Shown piece by piece: positions 36,966 through 45,961 of a stretch of 64,000 nt of DNA. Location of the stretch: contig CALQLF020000003.1 of assembly GCA_943331345.2 (NCBI GenBank), positions 1 to 64,000 on the forward strand, written 5' to 3'. Source of the stretch: Candidatus Planktophila lacus (lineage in GTDB: Bacteria; Pseudomonadota; Gammaproteobacteria; Steroidobacterales; Steroidobacteraceae). The position numbers and the translations under genes were made by a program. Below the pieces are notes generated by a model. It did not search any database, was not told where the DNA came from, and was given only the letters and a program-made list of their open reading frames with translations. The first letter of the stretch is position 1; each line of letters begins with the position of its first letter.

Positions 36966-36994
36966 AAAAGAAAGGCCCGCACTAGGCGGGCCTT
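36966..36994 (-). terminator. Terminator of the PuuD-like gene
   Basis: On the minus strand AAGGCCCGC pairs with GCGGGCCTT (9 bp, 5-base loop) and is followed by TTTCTTTTT. It is 55 bases after the stop of the minus-strand membrane protein gene and may also end the plus-strand c-di-GMP enzyme transcript. Confidence 0.8.
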
Positions 36995-37049
36995 CCACGA
37001 CAGTCGGCCGCAAAGGCCGAATCTAGCAGCTTTTAGGCTGCCTTCATCT

Positions 37050-37658
37050 TCAGAACGGCAGACCGTGCTTGGCAGCGCCCATGCACAGCAGCATCGGCAC
37101 GGAGAGCACGAAGTTCGTGCGCGAGGCCAGCATGGCCACCTTGCGCGCCTTGGCCTTCTCGTCGTCCGTGGCGGCCACAATGCCGAGCACCTTCTTCTGG
37201 TTCGGCCAGATGAAGTGCCAGACGTTGAACAGCATGATAGTGCCGAGCCAGGCGCCTACACCGATGGTCTGGAAGCCGTCGGCGAAGGTGAAGGTCTTAT
37301 GCAGCGAAGCCATACCGCCGTAGCCACCCGCCGTGCCAGCCACCAAGTAGTAAGCGCCCGACACCCAGGTCACCAGGGCGGCATAACGGAACCACAGCAG
37401 CGCGCGGGGCGCGACGTACTTGTTGATGCCAGCGCCACCCGGGCCACCAGCGTCGGCAGCGGCAGCAGCGAGGGCCGGCATCTGCACGAGGTTGAAGTAG
37501 TAGAGGAGGCCGATCCAGCAGACGCCGGCGACGATGTGCAGCGTGCGCATCAGGTTGGCGTGGTCGAAGGCGACGCCGCCGGTCAGTGCAATGCTGACGA
37601 CGATGGCGAGCGCGATGGCGGTGCTGATGGCACCTTTCACGGTAAGCAATGGATTCAT
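37050..37658 (-). CDS. PuuD-type (Urate_ox_N) membrane protein without cytochrome domain
   Basis: A 202-residue membrane protein with about five segments whose features fit the membrane half of PuuD, the urate hydroxylase fused to cytochrome c: LHIVAGVCWIGLLYYFNLVQMP near 41-62, RALLWFRYAALVTWVSG near 85-101 and NVWHFIWPNQKKVLG near 145-159. The C-terminal cytochrome c of PuuD is absent, and no purine-degradation gene lies nearby, so urate oxidation is not implied. Many bacteria encode such lone proteins with no known role. Several His and Trp could hold heme. GGGAG precedes the ATG and a strong terminator follows. Confidence 0.72.
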   Translation of the reverse strand: MNPLLTVKGAISTAIALAIVVSIALTGGVAFDHANLMRTLHIVAGVCWIGLLYYFNLVQMPALAAAAADAGGPGGAGINKYVAPRALLWFRYAALVTWVSGAYYLVAGTAGGYGGMASLHKTFTFADGFQTIGVGAWLGTIMLFNVWHFIWPNQKKVLGIVAATDDEKAKARKVAMLASRTNFVLSVPMLLCMGAAKHGLPF

Positions 37659-37839
37659 CTGGAGTCTCCCTCTAGGTCTTCGGGCGGTGCGCTGCGGAAT
37701 TCGTTGGATGCCAAGTGGGCGCTTTGTGGGCTGCGCCTGTACTGGACATTCCGGTTACCCTCCGCCGCGCGTTGAAGGCTAGCCGACACACCCCCATAAT
37801 TCAACCAGCCCGGTAGTCCCGCCGGCAGGAGCTGCCCCG

Positions 37840-38049
37840 TTGTCCGACGTCTCACCCTTGCGGAAGCCCGCACCCCGCTCGCCCTGTATCAACGTTTGTA
37901 CGCTGGACCCTGCGGGCAGTTGCCTAGGTTGCCATCGTACGCGGGCAGAAATTGCCGGCTGGGTGCGCGCTACGGCGGACCAGCAGTGGGCCATCGTTAC
38001 GGCGGCTGAAGTACGCCGTCGGGGCACCCCGGTGGGTAGCGTCCTCTAA
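37840..38049 (+). CDS. DUF1289 small cysteine protein
   Basis: A 69-residue protein of the DUF1289 family, known by SPCINVCTLDPAGSCLGCHRT: four cysteines in a CxxxC...CxxC arrangement that probably bind a metal or cluster, followed by an EIAGW helix. The function is unknown. TTG 37840 is used as start because AGGAG lies about 9 bases before it and no ATG precedes the Cys motif. It is encoded 57 bp upstream of grxD, on the same strand. Confidence 0.75.
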   Translation: MSDVSPLRKPAPRSPCINVCTLDPAGSCLGCHRTRAEIAGWVRATADQQWAIVTAAEVRRRGTPVGSVL

Positions 38050-38106
38050 GCCACCGTCCGCATGCGACAATAGTCGCCAGTCTTCCCGTTTTCCCGAGGT
38101 CATTCC

Positions 38107-38427
38107 ATGCTTACCCCAGAAGTCCGCGCCCGCATCGAGAGCCAGTTGGCTGCCGCCCCGGTGGTGCTGTACATGAAGGGTTCGCCCGATTTCCCGCAGT
38201 GCGGCTTTTCCGCGCAAGCGGTGGCTGCATTGCGCGCCTGCAAGACGGCCTTCCAGCACGTGAACATCTTCGAGGAGCCTGAAGTCCGTGAGGGCTTGAA
38301 GGAATTCTCGCAGTGGCCCACCTACCCCCAGCTTTACGTGAAGGGTGAACTCATCGGCGGCTGCGACATCATTCTGCAGATGTATCGCAGCGGTGAATTG
38401 CAGCAGGTGCTCGCCGCGGCCAACTAA
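38107..38427 (+). CDS. grxD: Monothiol glutaredoxin (Grx4 type)
   Basis: Binds and delivers [2Fe-2S] clusters with glutathione, often together with BolA. The 106-residue protein has the monothiol active site CGFS preceded by KGSPDFPQ near 22-34, WPTYPQLYV and GGCDIILQMY for glutathione. In E. coli GrxD the residue run is MKGSPKLPSCGFS; the length is normal. It converges on rnt, an arrangement (grxD/rnt neighbours) also seen in E. coli. GAGG lies before the ATG. Confidence 0.96.
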   Translation: MLTPEVRARIESQLAAAPVVLYMKGSPDFPQCGFSAQAVAALRACKTAFQHVNIFEEPEVREGLKEFSQWPTYPQLYVKGELIGGCDIILQMYRSGELQQVLAAAN

Positions 38428-38470
38428 GGCCGCAGTTTGGTAGCGGCCAGCCGCGGCCCACGAGGCGGCT
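38428..38470. other. Two GC hairpins between converging grxD and rnt
   Basis: GGCCGC/GCGGCC (38428-38448, 9-base loop) and AGCCGC/GCGGCT (38449-38470, 10-base loop) stand back to back right after the grxD stop. No T-run follows, so they are not standard terminators, but the convergent position suggests a role in 3' end formation. Confidence 0.4.
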
Positions 38471-38479
38471 GCAGAGCAC

Positions 38480-39172
38480 CTACTCCGCCGTAGGCTCCAA
38501 CTGCGGGTTCCCTTCGGGTTCCACGCCGCGCATGGCCTTCTGGCGCTCCAGGCCAGCCTCGAACATGGGCTGGAACTGGTTGCAGATGGCGCAGAACAGG
38601 TCTGCCGTGCGCTGGGCGTCATAGGACGCCGAATGCGCCGCTTCCTCGTCCCAATCCAGACCGGCGGCAATGGCCGCGCGCGCCAGTACCGTCTGGCCGT
38701 AGGCAACGCCACCCAAGGTGGCCGTATCAAAACTGCTGAACGGATGGAACGGGCTGCGCTTGATGCCGCAACGGGTAATGGCGGCGTTCAGGAACCCCAA
38801 ATCGAACGAACTGTTGTGCCCGACCAGAATGGCGCGCGTGCAGCCATGCTGTTTCACGGCTTTGCGCACTTCATTGAAGATGCGGTCCAGCGCGTCTTTT
38901 TCCGGAATGGCCGGGCGCAAGGGGTGGTGCGGGTCGATGCCGTTCACGGCGAGCGAAGCCGGCTCCATGTTCGCACCCGGAAACGGCTGCACGTGGAAGC
39001 GATGCGTCTCGCCGCGACTGAGCATGCCGTCGTCGTTCATTTCCAGCAGCACGGCAGCTATTTCCAAGAGCGCGTCTGTTTTGGAATTGAAGCCGCCGGT
39101 CTCGAGGTCTACCACTACTGGCAGGAAGCCGCGGAAGCGCCGGCCGAGCAGCGAAGGCGATTCAATACCCAT
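38480..39172 (-). CDS. rnt: Ribonuclease T
   Basis: DEDDh 3' exonuclease that trims tRNA, 5S and other stable RNA ends. The 230-residue protein begins [29 protein letters not shown], with the first catalytic DxE, then [13 protein letters not shown] with the second Asp and [14 protein letters not shown] with the His and final Asp. Basic residues for RNA binding are present. Length is near E. coli RNase T (215). Its ATG overlaps the pyrC stop by one base. Confidence 0.96.
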   Translation of the reverse strand: MGIESPSLLGRRFRGFLPVVVDLETGGFNSKTDALLEIAAVLLEMNDDGMLSRGETHRFHVQPFPGANMEPASLAVNGIDPHHPLRPAIPEKDALDRIFNEVRKAVKQHGCTRAILVGHNSSFDLGFLNAAITRCGIKRSPFHPFSSFDTATLGGVAYGQTVLARAAIAAGLDWDEEAAHSASYDAQRTADLFCAICNQFQPMFEAGLERQKAMRGVEPEGNPQLEPTAE

Positions 39173-40218
39173 CAGGCGCAGGCTCCGGTAACCAGTTCCC
39201 AGGCGAGGCTTTCGCCGGCACGGTAGGGAACGAGTTCGCCGCCAGCGAACGGGAAAGAGGCGGGAACGGCTACGGCGTTGCGGCGCAGCGTGATGCTGGA
39301 AGTGTTGCGCGGCAAGCCGTAGTAATCGGCACCGAAGTGGCTGGCGAAGCCTTCCAGGCGGTCCAGTTTGCCCACCGAATCGAAGGCCTCGGCATACAGT
39401 TCAATGCCTGCATGCGCCGAATACACGCCAGCGCAGCCACAGGCGTGCTCTTTCAGGTGTTTCGCATGCGGTGCGCTGTCGGTACCGAGAAAGAACTTTG
39501 GGTTGCCGCTGGTGGCGGCGTCGAGCAATGCCTCGCGGTCACGCTCGCGCTTCAGCACTGGCAGGCAGTACAGATGCGGACGCAGGCCACCACGGAACAT
39601 GTCGGTACGGTTATTCAGCAGATGCTGCGGCGTGAGCGTGGCGGCTACCTGTGCCCCTTGGGCGCGCACGAACTGCACCGCGTCGAGCGTGGTGGCGTGT
39701 TCAAATATCAGGCGCAGGCGCGGGAAGCGTCGTACCAGTGGTGCCGCAGTGCGTTCGATGAATACGCGTTCGCGGTCGAAGACGTCGACGTCACCATCCG
39801 TCACTTCGCCATGAAGCAGGAAGGGCACGCCGCGTTCTTCCATACGTTCCAGGACGGGGTACACACGGGCGAGATCCGTGACGCCCGCATCACTGTTGGT
39901 GGTGGCACCCGCCGGGTAGTACTTGAAGCCGATGATTCCCGCGGTGTCTGCGGCGAGGTCGACCTCCTCCAGAGGTGTGTTGTCCGTGAGGTACAAGGCC
40001 ATCAGTGGGCTGAAGGTGCAGTCCGGCGGCAAGGCGGCATGAATACGCGAACGGTAGGCCAAGGCTGCCGCCACGGTAGTGACCGGGGGCTTGAGGTTCG
40101 GCATGACCACAGCGCGCCCGAAGCGCTGCGCTGTGTGCAGCACCACAGCGCGTAGGGCTTCGCCATCGCGCAGGTGCAGGTGCCAATCGTCGGGGCGGGC
40201 AATGGTGAGTTGGTCCAT
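39172..40218 (-). CDS. pyrC: Dihydroorotase
   Basis: Closes carbamoyl-aspartate to dihydroorotate in pyrimidine synthesis. The 348-residue class II enzyme starts [19 protein letters not shown] with the zinc ligands H13 and H15, and has [16 protein letters not shown] with the bridging Lys, LLHGEVTD and FEHATT His ligands and FLGTDSAPH with the catalytic Asp. All catalytic residues are kept and length matches E. coli PyrC. It lies between the aminopeptidase (5 bp upstream) and rnt, on the same strand. Confidence 0.97.
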   Translation of the reverse strand: MDQLTIARPDDWHLHLRDGEALRAVVLHTAQRFGRAVVMPNLKPPVTTVAAALAYRSRIHAALPPDCTFSPLMALYLTDNTPLEEVDLAADTAGIIGFKYYPAGATTNSDAGVTDLARVYPVLERMEERGVPFLLHGEVTDGDVDVFDRERVFIERTAAPLVRRFPRLRLIFEHATTLDAVQFVRAQGAQVAATLTPQHLLNNRTDMFRGGLRPHLYCLPVLKRERDREALLDAATSGNPKFFLGTDSAPHAKHLKEHACGCAGVYSAHAGIELYAEAFDSVGKLDRLEGFASHFGADYYGLPRNTSSITLRRNAVAVPASFPFAGGELVPYRAGESLAWELVTGACA

Positions 40219-40223
40219 GGGGC

Positions 40224-41804
40224 TCAGGAAATCCTTGCAGGGGTACGGTGGTGGACAGCGCCAGCAGGGCGGCTATCCAATGCCTGCAGGAGGCTCTCGT
40301 CCTGCAGCAGGGTGGTGGCGTAGCGCACGCCAAACCCGGTGATGTCGGTGGTGATGTGGGCAAGGCCCCCATGCCGCGTAGCGGAGGCGAGGTCCAGATG
40401 GATCCACGGCAGGCCATTGCCAACGAAGCGCTGCAAGAAGCGCGCAGCGTAAATATGGTCGCCTTTACCTTCCACCGGGCATTGGATGATGTCGGCGACT
40501 TTGGACTCGAGTTCCTGGTCGAAATCCGCATCCAAAGGGAAGGCCCAGACGCGTTCGCCACAGTGGCGGCCTATCGCCTCCAGTTCGTTGCGCTGGCCGA
40601 GCCTGTTGGTGAAGAGACCCGCGTAGCGTTCCGTGAGTGCGCCAACGCAGGCGCCGGTGAGCGTGGCGAAGTCGATGAGGGCGCGCGGCTTGGTACGTGA
40701 CGCTAGAGCCAAGGCGTCGGCCAGCAGCATGCGACCTTCAGCATCCGTGTGGATGATCTGAATGGTGGTGCCGTTGCTGGCGACCACGACGTCTTGCGGC
40801 TTGTACGCCTGCGCGGCCAAGTGGTTTTCGGCCAGCGCCAACCAGGCATCTACTGGTGCCGGGTGCTGCAATTCGGTCAAGGCCAATAGCGTGCCGAGGG
40901 CCACAGCGCTACCAGCCATATCGGTGTGCATGTCAAGCATGCTGCGGTGGGGTTTCAGATTCACGCCACCGGTATCGAAGCAGACGCCTTTACCGACCAG
41001 TGCCACGGGCGCCAAGGATTGCTTGGAGCCTTGGCCTAGCTTGCGGGCGGGGCGGTACTGCACGCGAAGGAGGCAGGCATCCGCTGCCGCGTTACCTTGC
41101 GCCACGGCGAGAAAGGCGCCAGCACCCGCACGGCGCAGGGCGGCTTCGTCGTCGATGACCAGTTTCCAGCCCTGTTGGCGGGCGAGCGCCTGCACGCGCT
41201 TGCGGTAGAGCGCGGGCGTGAGGTGGTTGCCTGGCAAGGCGGTCAGCCAGCGGGCGAGGGCGCCACCACGCTCGACGGCTTGCCATTTCCGCAAGGCGCC
41301 GAGCCCTAGGGCGACTGGCACAGCCACCGGGAGTGGCGCGTGGGCAGCTTTTGCTTTGGTCGCTTGGCTGCGCAATGTTGGTAATGCGTAACGGCTGGCT
41401 ACCCAAGCGGACCAAAGGGCTTCGCGCGTGGTGTCGTCGGCACCCCACAGCACCACTTCATCCGCGGCCACGGCCTGCGCCGACTGCACCAGTTTCCCAG
41501 CTTGCGTCAGGGCCTCGAAGGCGCTGGCTTCCGTGCCAAGCACGCGGATAAACAGGTTGGCGGCCTGACGACCCGTGACGATGGCGGCACTCAGGGCGCC
41601 TGGCGCGGCACCTTGAGCGCGGTTATGTGCCGCCCACAATGCTTGCGCCTCAGGGCCCAGTTCAACCACTGCCTGAGCGAGTTCAGTGGGGCTGCCCAAG
41701 AGCAGCAGGGCGCGGCGTCGATTGCCGCGCAGAGCACTGCCGAGGGTGGTCGCTCGCCGGTAGGGTGCGTCCGGCAAGAGGGGCAATAAAGGAATGGTCG
41801 ACAT
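40224..41804 (-). CDS. M17 leucyl aminopeptidase family protein
   Basis: Two-zinc aminopeptidase that releases N-terminal residues. The 526-residue protein has the catalytic C-terminal half with GKGVCFDTGGVNLKP (Lys and Asp ligands) near 285 and IHTDAEGRMLLADAL near 365, the latter with His for the more usual Asn at the NTDAEGR start. The N-terminal domain is divergent. It matches the PepA/PepB group; which one cannot be said. It is first of three on this strand, with pyrC and rnt behind it. Confidence 0.88.
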   Translation of the reverse strand: MSTIPLLPLLPDAPYRRATTLGSALRGNRRRALLLLGSPTELAQAVVELGPEAQALWAAHNRAQGAAPGALSAAIVTGRQAANLFIRVLGTEASAFEALTQAGKLVQSAQAVAADEVVLWGADDTTREALWSAWVASRYALPTLRSQATKAKAAHAPLPVAVPVALGLGALRKWQAVERGGALARWLTALPGNHLTPALYRKRVQALARQQGWKLVIDDEAALRRAGAGAFLAVAQGNAAADACLLRVQYRPARKLGQGSKQSLAPVALVGKGVCFDTGGVNLKPHRSMLDMHTDMAGSAVALGTLLALTELQHPAPVDAWLALAENHLAAQAYKPQDVVVASNGTTIQIIHTDAEGRMLLADALALASRTKPRALIDFATLTGACVGALTERYAGLFTNRLGQRNELEAIGRHCGERVWAFPLDADFDQELESKVADIIQCPVEGKGDHIYAARFLQRFVGNGLPWIHLDLASATRHGGLAHITTDITGFGVRYATTLLQDESLLQALDSRPAGAVHHRTPARIS

Positions 41805-41870
41805 ACTGGCGCGAAGTTTGCCTGAAAGCCGGCCCGGGCGCTTGGCGGTGCATCGGTATCGGCTTCACGA

Positions 41871-41876
41871 TATAAT
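41871..41876 (+). promoter_or_regulatory. -10 element of the aceE promoter
   Basis: A perfect TATAAT is centred about 80 bases before the aceE ATG in the divergent gap with the M17 peptidase gene. No clear -35 stands 16-18 bases upstream, so an activator or extended contact may be needed. Confidence 0.45.
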
Positions 41877-41952
41877 GAAGTTTGACCTACGTTGTCACCG
41901 AAGGTTTTTGCGCGTCTGCGGTGCGCCCGCGACGCCTTTTCGAGGGACTCCG

Positions 41953-44643
41953 ATGACCGAAAACAATCGCCTGCCGGACATGGATCCGGCAGAGACGCAA
42001 GATTGGCTTGAGTCAATAGACAGTGTACTGAGGGTTTGCGGAAAAGCGCGCGCCCACTTCCTGATCGAGCGTCTCATCGACCACGCGCGCCGCAACGGTG
42101 CCTACCTGCCGTACACGCCGAACACGGCGTACGTGAACACCATTGGCGTGGAGCGCGAAAAGGCGTATCCCGGCGACCGCGCCTTGGAGCGCCGACTGGA
42201 GGCGTACCTGCGCTGGAACGCCATGGCGATGGTGGTGGCGGCCAACCGGCAGAGCAGCGAGTACGGCGGCCATATCTCTACCTACGCCTCGTCGGCGACG
42301 TTGTATGAAGTGGGCTTCAACCATTTCTGGCGTGCCCCTACGCCGGAAAATGGCAGCGGCGACTTGATCTACGTGCAGGGCCATTCGAGCCCCGGCATCT
42401 ATGCCCGCGCTTATTTGGAAGGCCGCTTGAGCGACGACCAACTGCGCCACTTCCGTCAGGAAGTGGGCGGCAAGGGCTTGTCGTCTTATCCGCACCCTTG
42501 GCTGATGCCTGACTTCTGGCAGTTCCCGACGGTGTCGATGGGCCTTGGTCCTTTGATGGGCATTTATCAGGCGCGCTTTATGCGCTATCTGGAACATCGT
42601 GGTCTTGTGCCGGCTTCGGACCGCAAGGTGTGGTGCTTCCTCGGCGACGGCGAGATGGACGAACCCGAGTCGATGGGTGCGCTCACCATGCCGGTACGCG
42701 AGAAGCTCGACAACTTGGTATTCGTCGTCAACTGCAATCTGCAGCGGCTGGATGGCCCAGTGCGTGGCAACGGCAAGATCATTCAGGAACTGGAAGCGGC
42801 GTTCCTCGGCGCCGGCTGGAATGTCATCAAGGTGTTATGGGGTAGCCGCTGGGATCCTTTGCTGGCGCGTGACACGAACGGTACGCTGCGACAGCTCATG
42901 GAAGAGTGCGTCGACGGCGAGTACCAGAATTTCAAGCAGAAGGGCGGCGCCTACACGCGCGAGCACTTCTTCGGCAAATACCCTGAACTGCGCGAGATGG
43001 TCGCTAACCTGAGCGATGAAGAGATTTGGCGCCTGCAGCGCGGCGGCCATGATTCCATGAAGGTGTGGAATGCCTACGCCGCGGCTATGGCGCACGAGGG
43101 TGGGCCGACGGTCATCTTGGCGCACACGGTGAAGGGCTTCGGCATGGGCAAGGCTGGCGAAGGCCAGAACACGGCCCACCAGCAGAAGAAGCTGGACGAG
43201 GAAGCGCTGCGTGCCTTCCGCGACCGCTTCAATATCCCGGTGAGCGATGACGAAATTGGCAAGCTGCCGTTCCGTCGCCCGGCCGACGACAGCCCGGAGA
43301 TGAAGTACCTGCTCGAGCGTCGCAGTGCGCTAGGCGGCTCGCTGCCGGCACGCAAGGTGAGCCAGCAGCGTCTACCGGTGCCGGCGCTGGCAGCATTCCA
43401 GGGCTTGCTGGAGTCGAGTGGCGACCGCGAGATTTCCACCACCATGGCCTTCGTACGGCTGCTCGGTGTGTTGCTGAAGGACAAGGCTTTCGGTCCTCAC
43501 GTGGTGCCCATCGTTCCCGACGAGGCGCGCACCTTCGGCATGGAAGGCTTGTTCCGACAGATTGGTATCTATTCCTCGGCGGGTCAGTTGTACACGCCGC
43601 AGGACGCGGACCAATTGCTGTACTACCGCGAGGACCGCAAGGGCCAGATTCTCGAAGAAGGCATCAACGAAGCCGGCGCCATCTGTTCGTGGATTGCCGC
43701 GGGTAGTGCCTATGCGAACCATGGCATTCCCATGGTGCCGTTCTATATCTATTACTCCATGTTCGGCTTCCAGCGCGTCGGCGACTTCATCTGGGCTGCT
43801 GCCGACTTGCAGGTGAAGGGCTTCCTTCTGGGTGCCACGGCTGGCCGTACCACGCTAGCGGGCGAAGGCCTGCAGCATCAGGACGGCCACAGCTTGCTGC
43901 TGGCAAGCACGGTGCCGAACTGCGTCGCTTACGACCCTTGCTATGCCTACGAGTTGGCAGTCATCGTGCAAGACGGCTTGCGCCGCATGTATGGTGAAGG
44001 CGAGAGCATCTTCTACTACCTGACGGTAATGAACGAGAACTACACGCATCCGGCCATGCCGGAAGGCGTGGAGGCCGGTATCTTGAAGGGCATGTACCAG
44101 CTGCGGGCCGGCACTACAGCGCCCACCAAGAGCAAGGCCAAGGCCGTGCCGCGCGTGCGTCTGCTGGGTAGTGGCACCATCCTGCGCGAGGTCGAGGCTG
44201 CGGCCGCGATGCTCGAAGCGGACCACGGCATTGCCGCAGACGTGTTCAGCGTCACCAGTTTCGGCGAGATGCGTCGCGAGGCCATCGATGCCGAGCGCTG
44301 GAATTTGCTGCACCCCGAAGCTACTCCCCGCACGCCCTATGTTGCCAGCGTGCTGGCCGCAGGCAGTGGTCCGGTGGTGGCGGCAACGGACTACATGCGC
44401 AGCATTCCTGACCAGGTACGTCAGTGGGTACCGGGGCGCTATGTCACGCTCGGCACAGATGGCTTTGGGCGCAGCGACTGCCGCGCGCAGTTGCGTAGCC
44501 ATTTCGAGGTGGACCGTCGCTATGTGGTGGTTGCGGCATTGAAGGCGCTGGCCGACGACGGATTGGTCACGGCCGCCACGGTAGCGAAGGCTATCGCCGC
44601 TTACGGTATCGACCCCGAGAAGCCCAGCCCGGTGCTGAGCTGA
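41953..44643 (+). CDS. aceE: Pyruvate dehydrogenase E1 component (homodimeric)
   Basis: Thiamine-diphosphate-dependent decarboxylase that feeds pyruvate into acetyl-CoA synthesis. ATG 41953 is preferred to an in-frame GTG at 41794: GAGGGA lies 7 bases upstream and the product then starts MTENNRLPDMDPAETQDW as in the family. The 896-residue protein has QGHSSPGIYARAYLEGRL, the FLGDGEMDEPES thiamine site near 231 and HTVKGFGMG. It is the homodimeric alpha2-type E1. It leads the aceE-aceF-lpdA operon, with aceF 10 bases after its stop. Confidence 0.97.
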   Translation: MTENNRLPDMDPAETQDWLESIDSVLRVCGKARAHFLIERLIDHARRNGAYLPYTPNTAYVNTIGVEREKAYPGDRALERRLEAYLRWNAMAMVVAANRQSSEYGGHISTYASSATLYEVGFNHFWRAPTPENGSGDLIYVQGHSSPGIYARAYLEGRLSDDQLRHFRQEVGGKGLSSYPHPWLMPDFWQFPTVSMGLGPLMGIYQARFMRYLEHRGLVPASDRKVWCFLGDGEMDEPESMGALTMPVREKLDNLVFVVNCNLQRLDGPVRGNGKIIQELEAAFLGAGWNVIKVLWGSRWDPLLARDTNGTLRQLMEECVDGEYQNFKQKGGAYTREHFFGKYPELREMVANLSDEEIWRLQRGGHDSMKVWNAYAAAMAHEGGPTVILAHTVKGFGMGKAGEGQNTAHQQKKLDEEALRAFRDRFNIPVSDDEIGKLPFRRPADDSPEMKYLLERRSALGGSLPARKVSQQRLPVPALAAFQGLLESSGDREISTTMAFVRLLGVLLKDKAFGPHVVPIVPDEARTFGMEGLFRQIGIYSSAGQLYTPQDADQLLYYREDRKGQILEEGINEAGAICSWIAAGSAYANHGIPMVPFYIYYSMFGFQRVGDFIWAAADLQVKGFLLGATAGRTTLAGEGLQHQDGHSLLLASTVPNCVAYDPCYAYELAVIVQDGLRRMYGEGESIFYYLTVMNENYTHPAMPEGVEAGILKGMYQLRAGTTAPTKSKAKAVPRVRLLGSGTILREVEAAAAMLEADHGIAADVFSVTSFGEMRREAIDAERWNLLHPEATPRTPYVASVLAAGSGPVVAATDYMRSIPDQVRQWVPGRYVTLGTDGFGRSDCRAQLRSHFEVDRRYVVVAALKALADDGLVTAATVAKAIAAYGIDPEKPSPVLS

Positions 44644-44653
44644 GGAGCAAACC

Positions 44654-45961
44654 ATGAGCAGTAACGTGGAAGTGCGCGTACCCGACATCGGCGGTGCGGC
44701 TGGTGTGAAGGTCATCGAAGTGCTCGTCGCCGTGGGTGACGCGGTTGAGAAAGAGCAATCGCTGGTAACGCTCGAAAGCGAGAAGGCGACCATGGATGTG
44801 CCTTCTACCGCCGCAGGCCGAGTGGTCGCGGTGCATGTCGCGGCGGGCGCTGAGGCTACGGAAGGCACGCTGGTGGTGACACTGGAAGTAGCGGGCGAGG
44901 CCAAGGTTGCCGCTGCTGTAACCCCCGCGGCTATTGTGGGAGCGAGCTTGCTCGCGACTCCTGCCACCGCTGCTGTAACCCCCGCGGCTATTGTGGGAGC
45001 GAGCTTGCTCGCGACTCCTGCACTGCCTGCCATCAACGAAACTACTTTCGCCAAGGCACACGCGAGCCCGTCGGTACGTCGCTTCGCGCGCGAGCTCGGC
45101 GTGGATCTCGGTCAAGTACGCGGCAGTGGGCAGAAGGGACGCGTTTCCCACGACGACGTGAAGGCTTGGGTAAAGCAGACCTTGGCTGCCGCTGGGACGC
45201 GCGGCGCGGCGGGGGGCTCGTTGCCGAAATTGCCGGAAGTGGATTTCGCGAAGTTCGGCCCCGTGCGTGTCGTGCCCCTTACCCGCATTCAGAAAATCAG
45301 CGGACCGCGCCTGCACGCCAGCTGGGTGAACTTGCCGCACGTCACGCAGTTCGACCAAGCGGACATTACCGGCATGGAAGCCACGCGCCAGGAACTGAAG
45401 GATTCTGCGGCCGAAAAGGGCGTGAAGCTGACACCTTTGGCGTTCGTCGTGCGTGCGTGTGCGCGGGTCATCGCGAAGTTTCCGAAGTTCGCCTCCTCGC
45501 TGGATGCGGCTGGCGAAAACTTGGTCTACAAGCAGTACCTGCATATCGGCTTCGCGGCGGATACGCCGAACGGTCTGGTCGTACCGGTCATTCGTGATGC
45601 TGATCGCAAGGACGTTTACGAAATTGCCCGTGAGCTGGCGGAGCTCTCGGCAAAGGCTCGTGCGGGGCAATTGAAGGCCGCCGAGATGCAGGGTGGCTGC
45701 TTCACCATCAGTTCGCTTGGTGGCATCGGTGGTACTGCGTTCACGCCCATCATCAATGCGCCGGAAGTCGCCATCCTCGGCGTCTCGAAGAGCAGCCAGC
45801 AGCCCCATTGGGATGGCAAGCAATTCGTGCCGCGCTTGATGTTGCCGCTGTCGCTGTCGTATGACCACCGCGTCATCGATGGGGCGGATGGCGCGCGGTT
45901 CACGGCGGCGCTGGCGCTGGAACTGGCGAACGTCGCTGGCCTCCTGGAGGCAGTACCGTGA
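44654..45961 (+). CDS. aceF: Dihydrolipoamide acetyltransferase (E2 of PDH)
   Basis: Transfers the acetyl group to CoA and forms the core of the PDH complex. Of 435 residues: lipoyl domain 1-80 with ESEKATMDVPS (Lys lipoylated near 44), linker 85-130, E1/E3-binding domain about 137-170 (ASPSVRRFARELGVDLGQV), and catalytic domain from 205, with SYDHRVIDGADGARF holding the active His. Only one lipoyl domain is present; E. coli has three. The linker contains two 19-residue copies of [19 protein letters not shown] encoded by a REP-bearing 57-bp duplication. The stop overlaps the lpdA start (GTGA). Confidence 0.96.
   Translation: MSSNVEVRVPDIGGAAGVKVIEVLVAVGDAVEKEQSLVTLESEKATMDVPSTAAGRVVAVHVAAGAEATEGTLVVTLEVAGEAKVAAAVTPAAIVGASLLATPATAAVTPAAIVGASLLATPALPAINETTFAKAHASPSVRRFARELGVDLGQVRGSGQKGRVSHDDVKAWVKQTLAAAGTRGAAGGSLPKLPEVDFAKFGPVRVVPLTRIQKISGPRLHASWVNLPHVTQFDQADITGMEATRQELKDSAAEKGVKLTPLAFVVRACARVIAKFPKFASSLDAAGENLVYKQYLHIGFAADTPNGLVVPVIRDADRKDVYEIARELAELSAKARAGQLKAAEMQGGCFTISSLGGIGGTAFTPIINAPEVAILGVSKSSQQPHWDGKQFVPRLMLPLSLSYDHRVIDGADGARFTAALALELANVAGLLEAVP
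44910..45021. repeat. 57-bp tandem duplication carrying REP palindromes in aceF
   Basis: Two copies start at 44910 and 44967 and agree exactly for 55 bases. Each carries a REP element, GTGGGAGCGAGCTTGCTCGC plus GAC (44936-44958 and 44993-45015). In frame each REP reads VGASLLAT, residues 95-102 and 114-121, inside the swinging-arm linker. Confidence 0.9.

Noticed and set aside
37050-37658. A urate hydroxylase (PuuD) assignment
   Set aside because: The cytochrome domain is missing and no purine genes are near; only the membrane-domain family is claimed.
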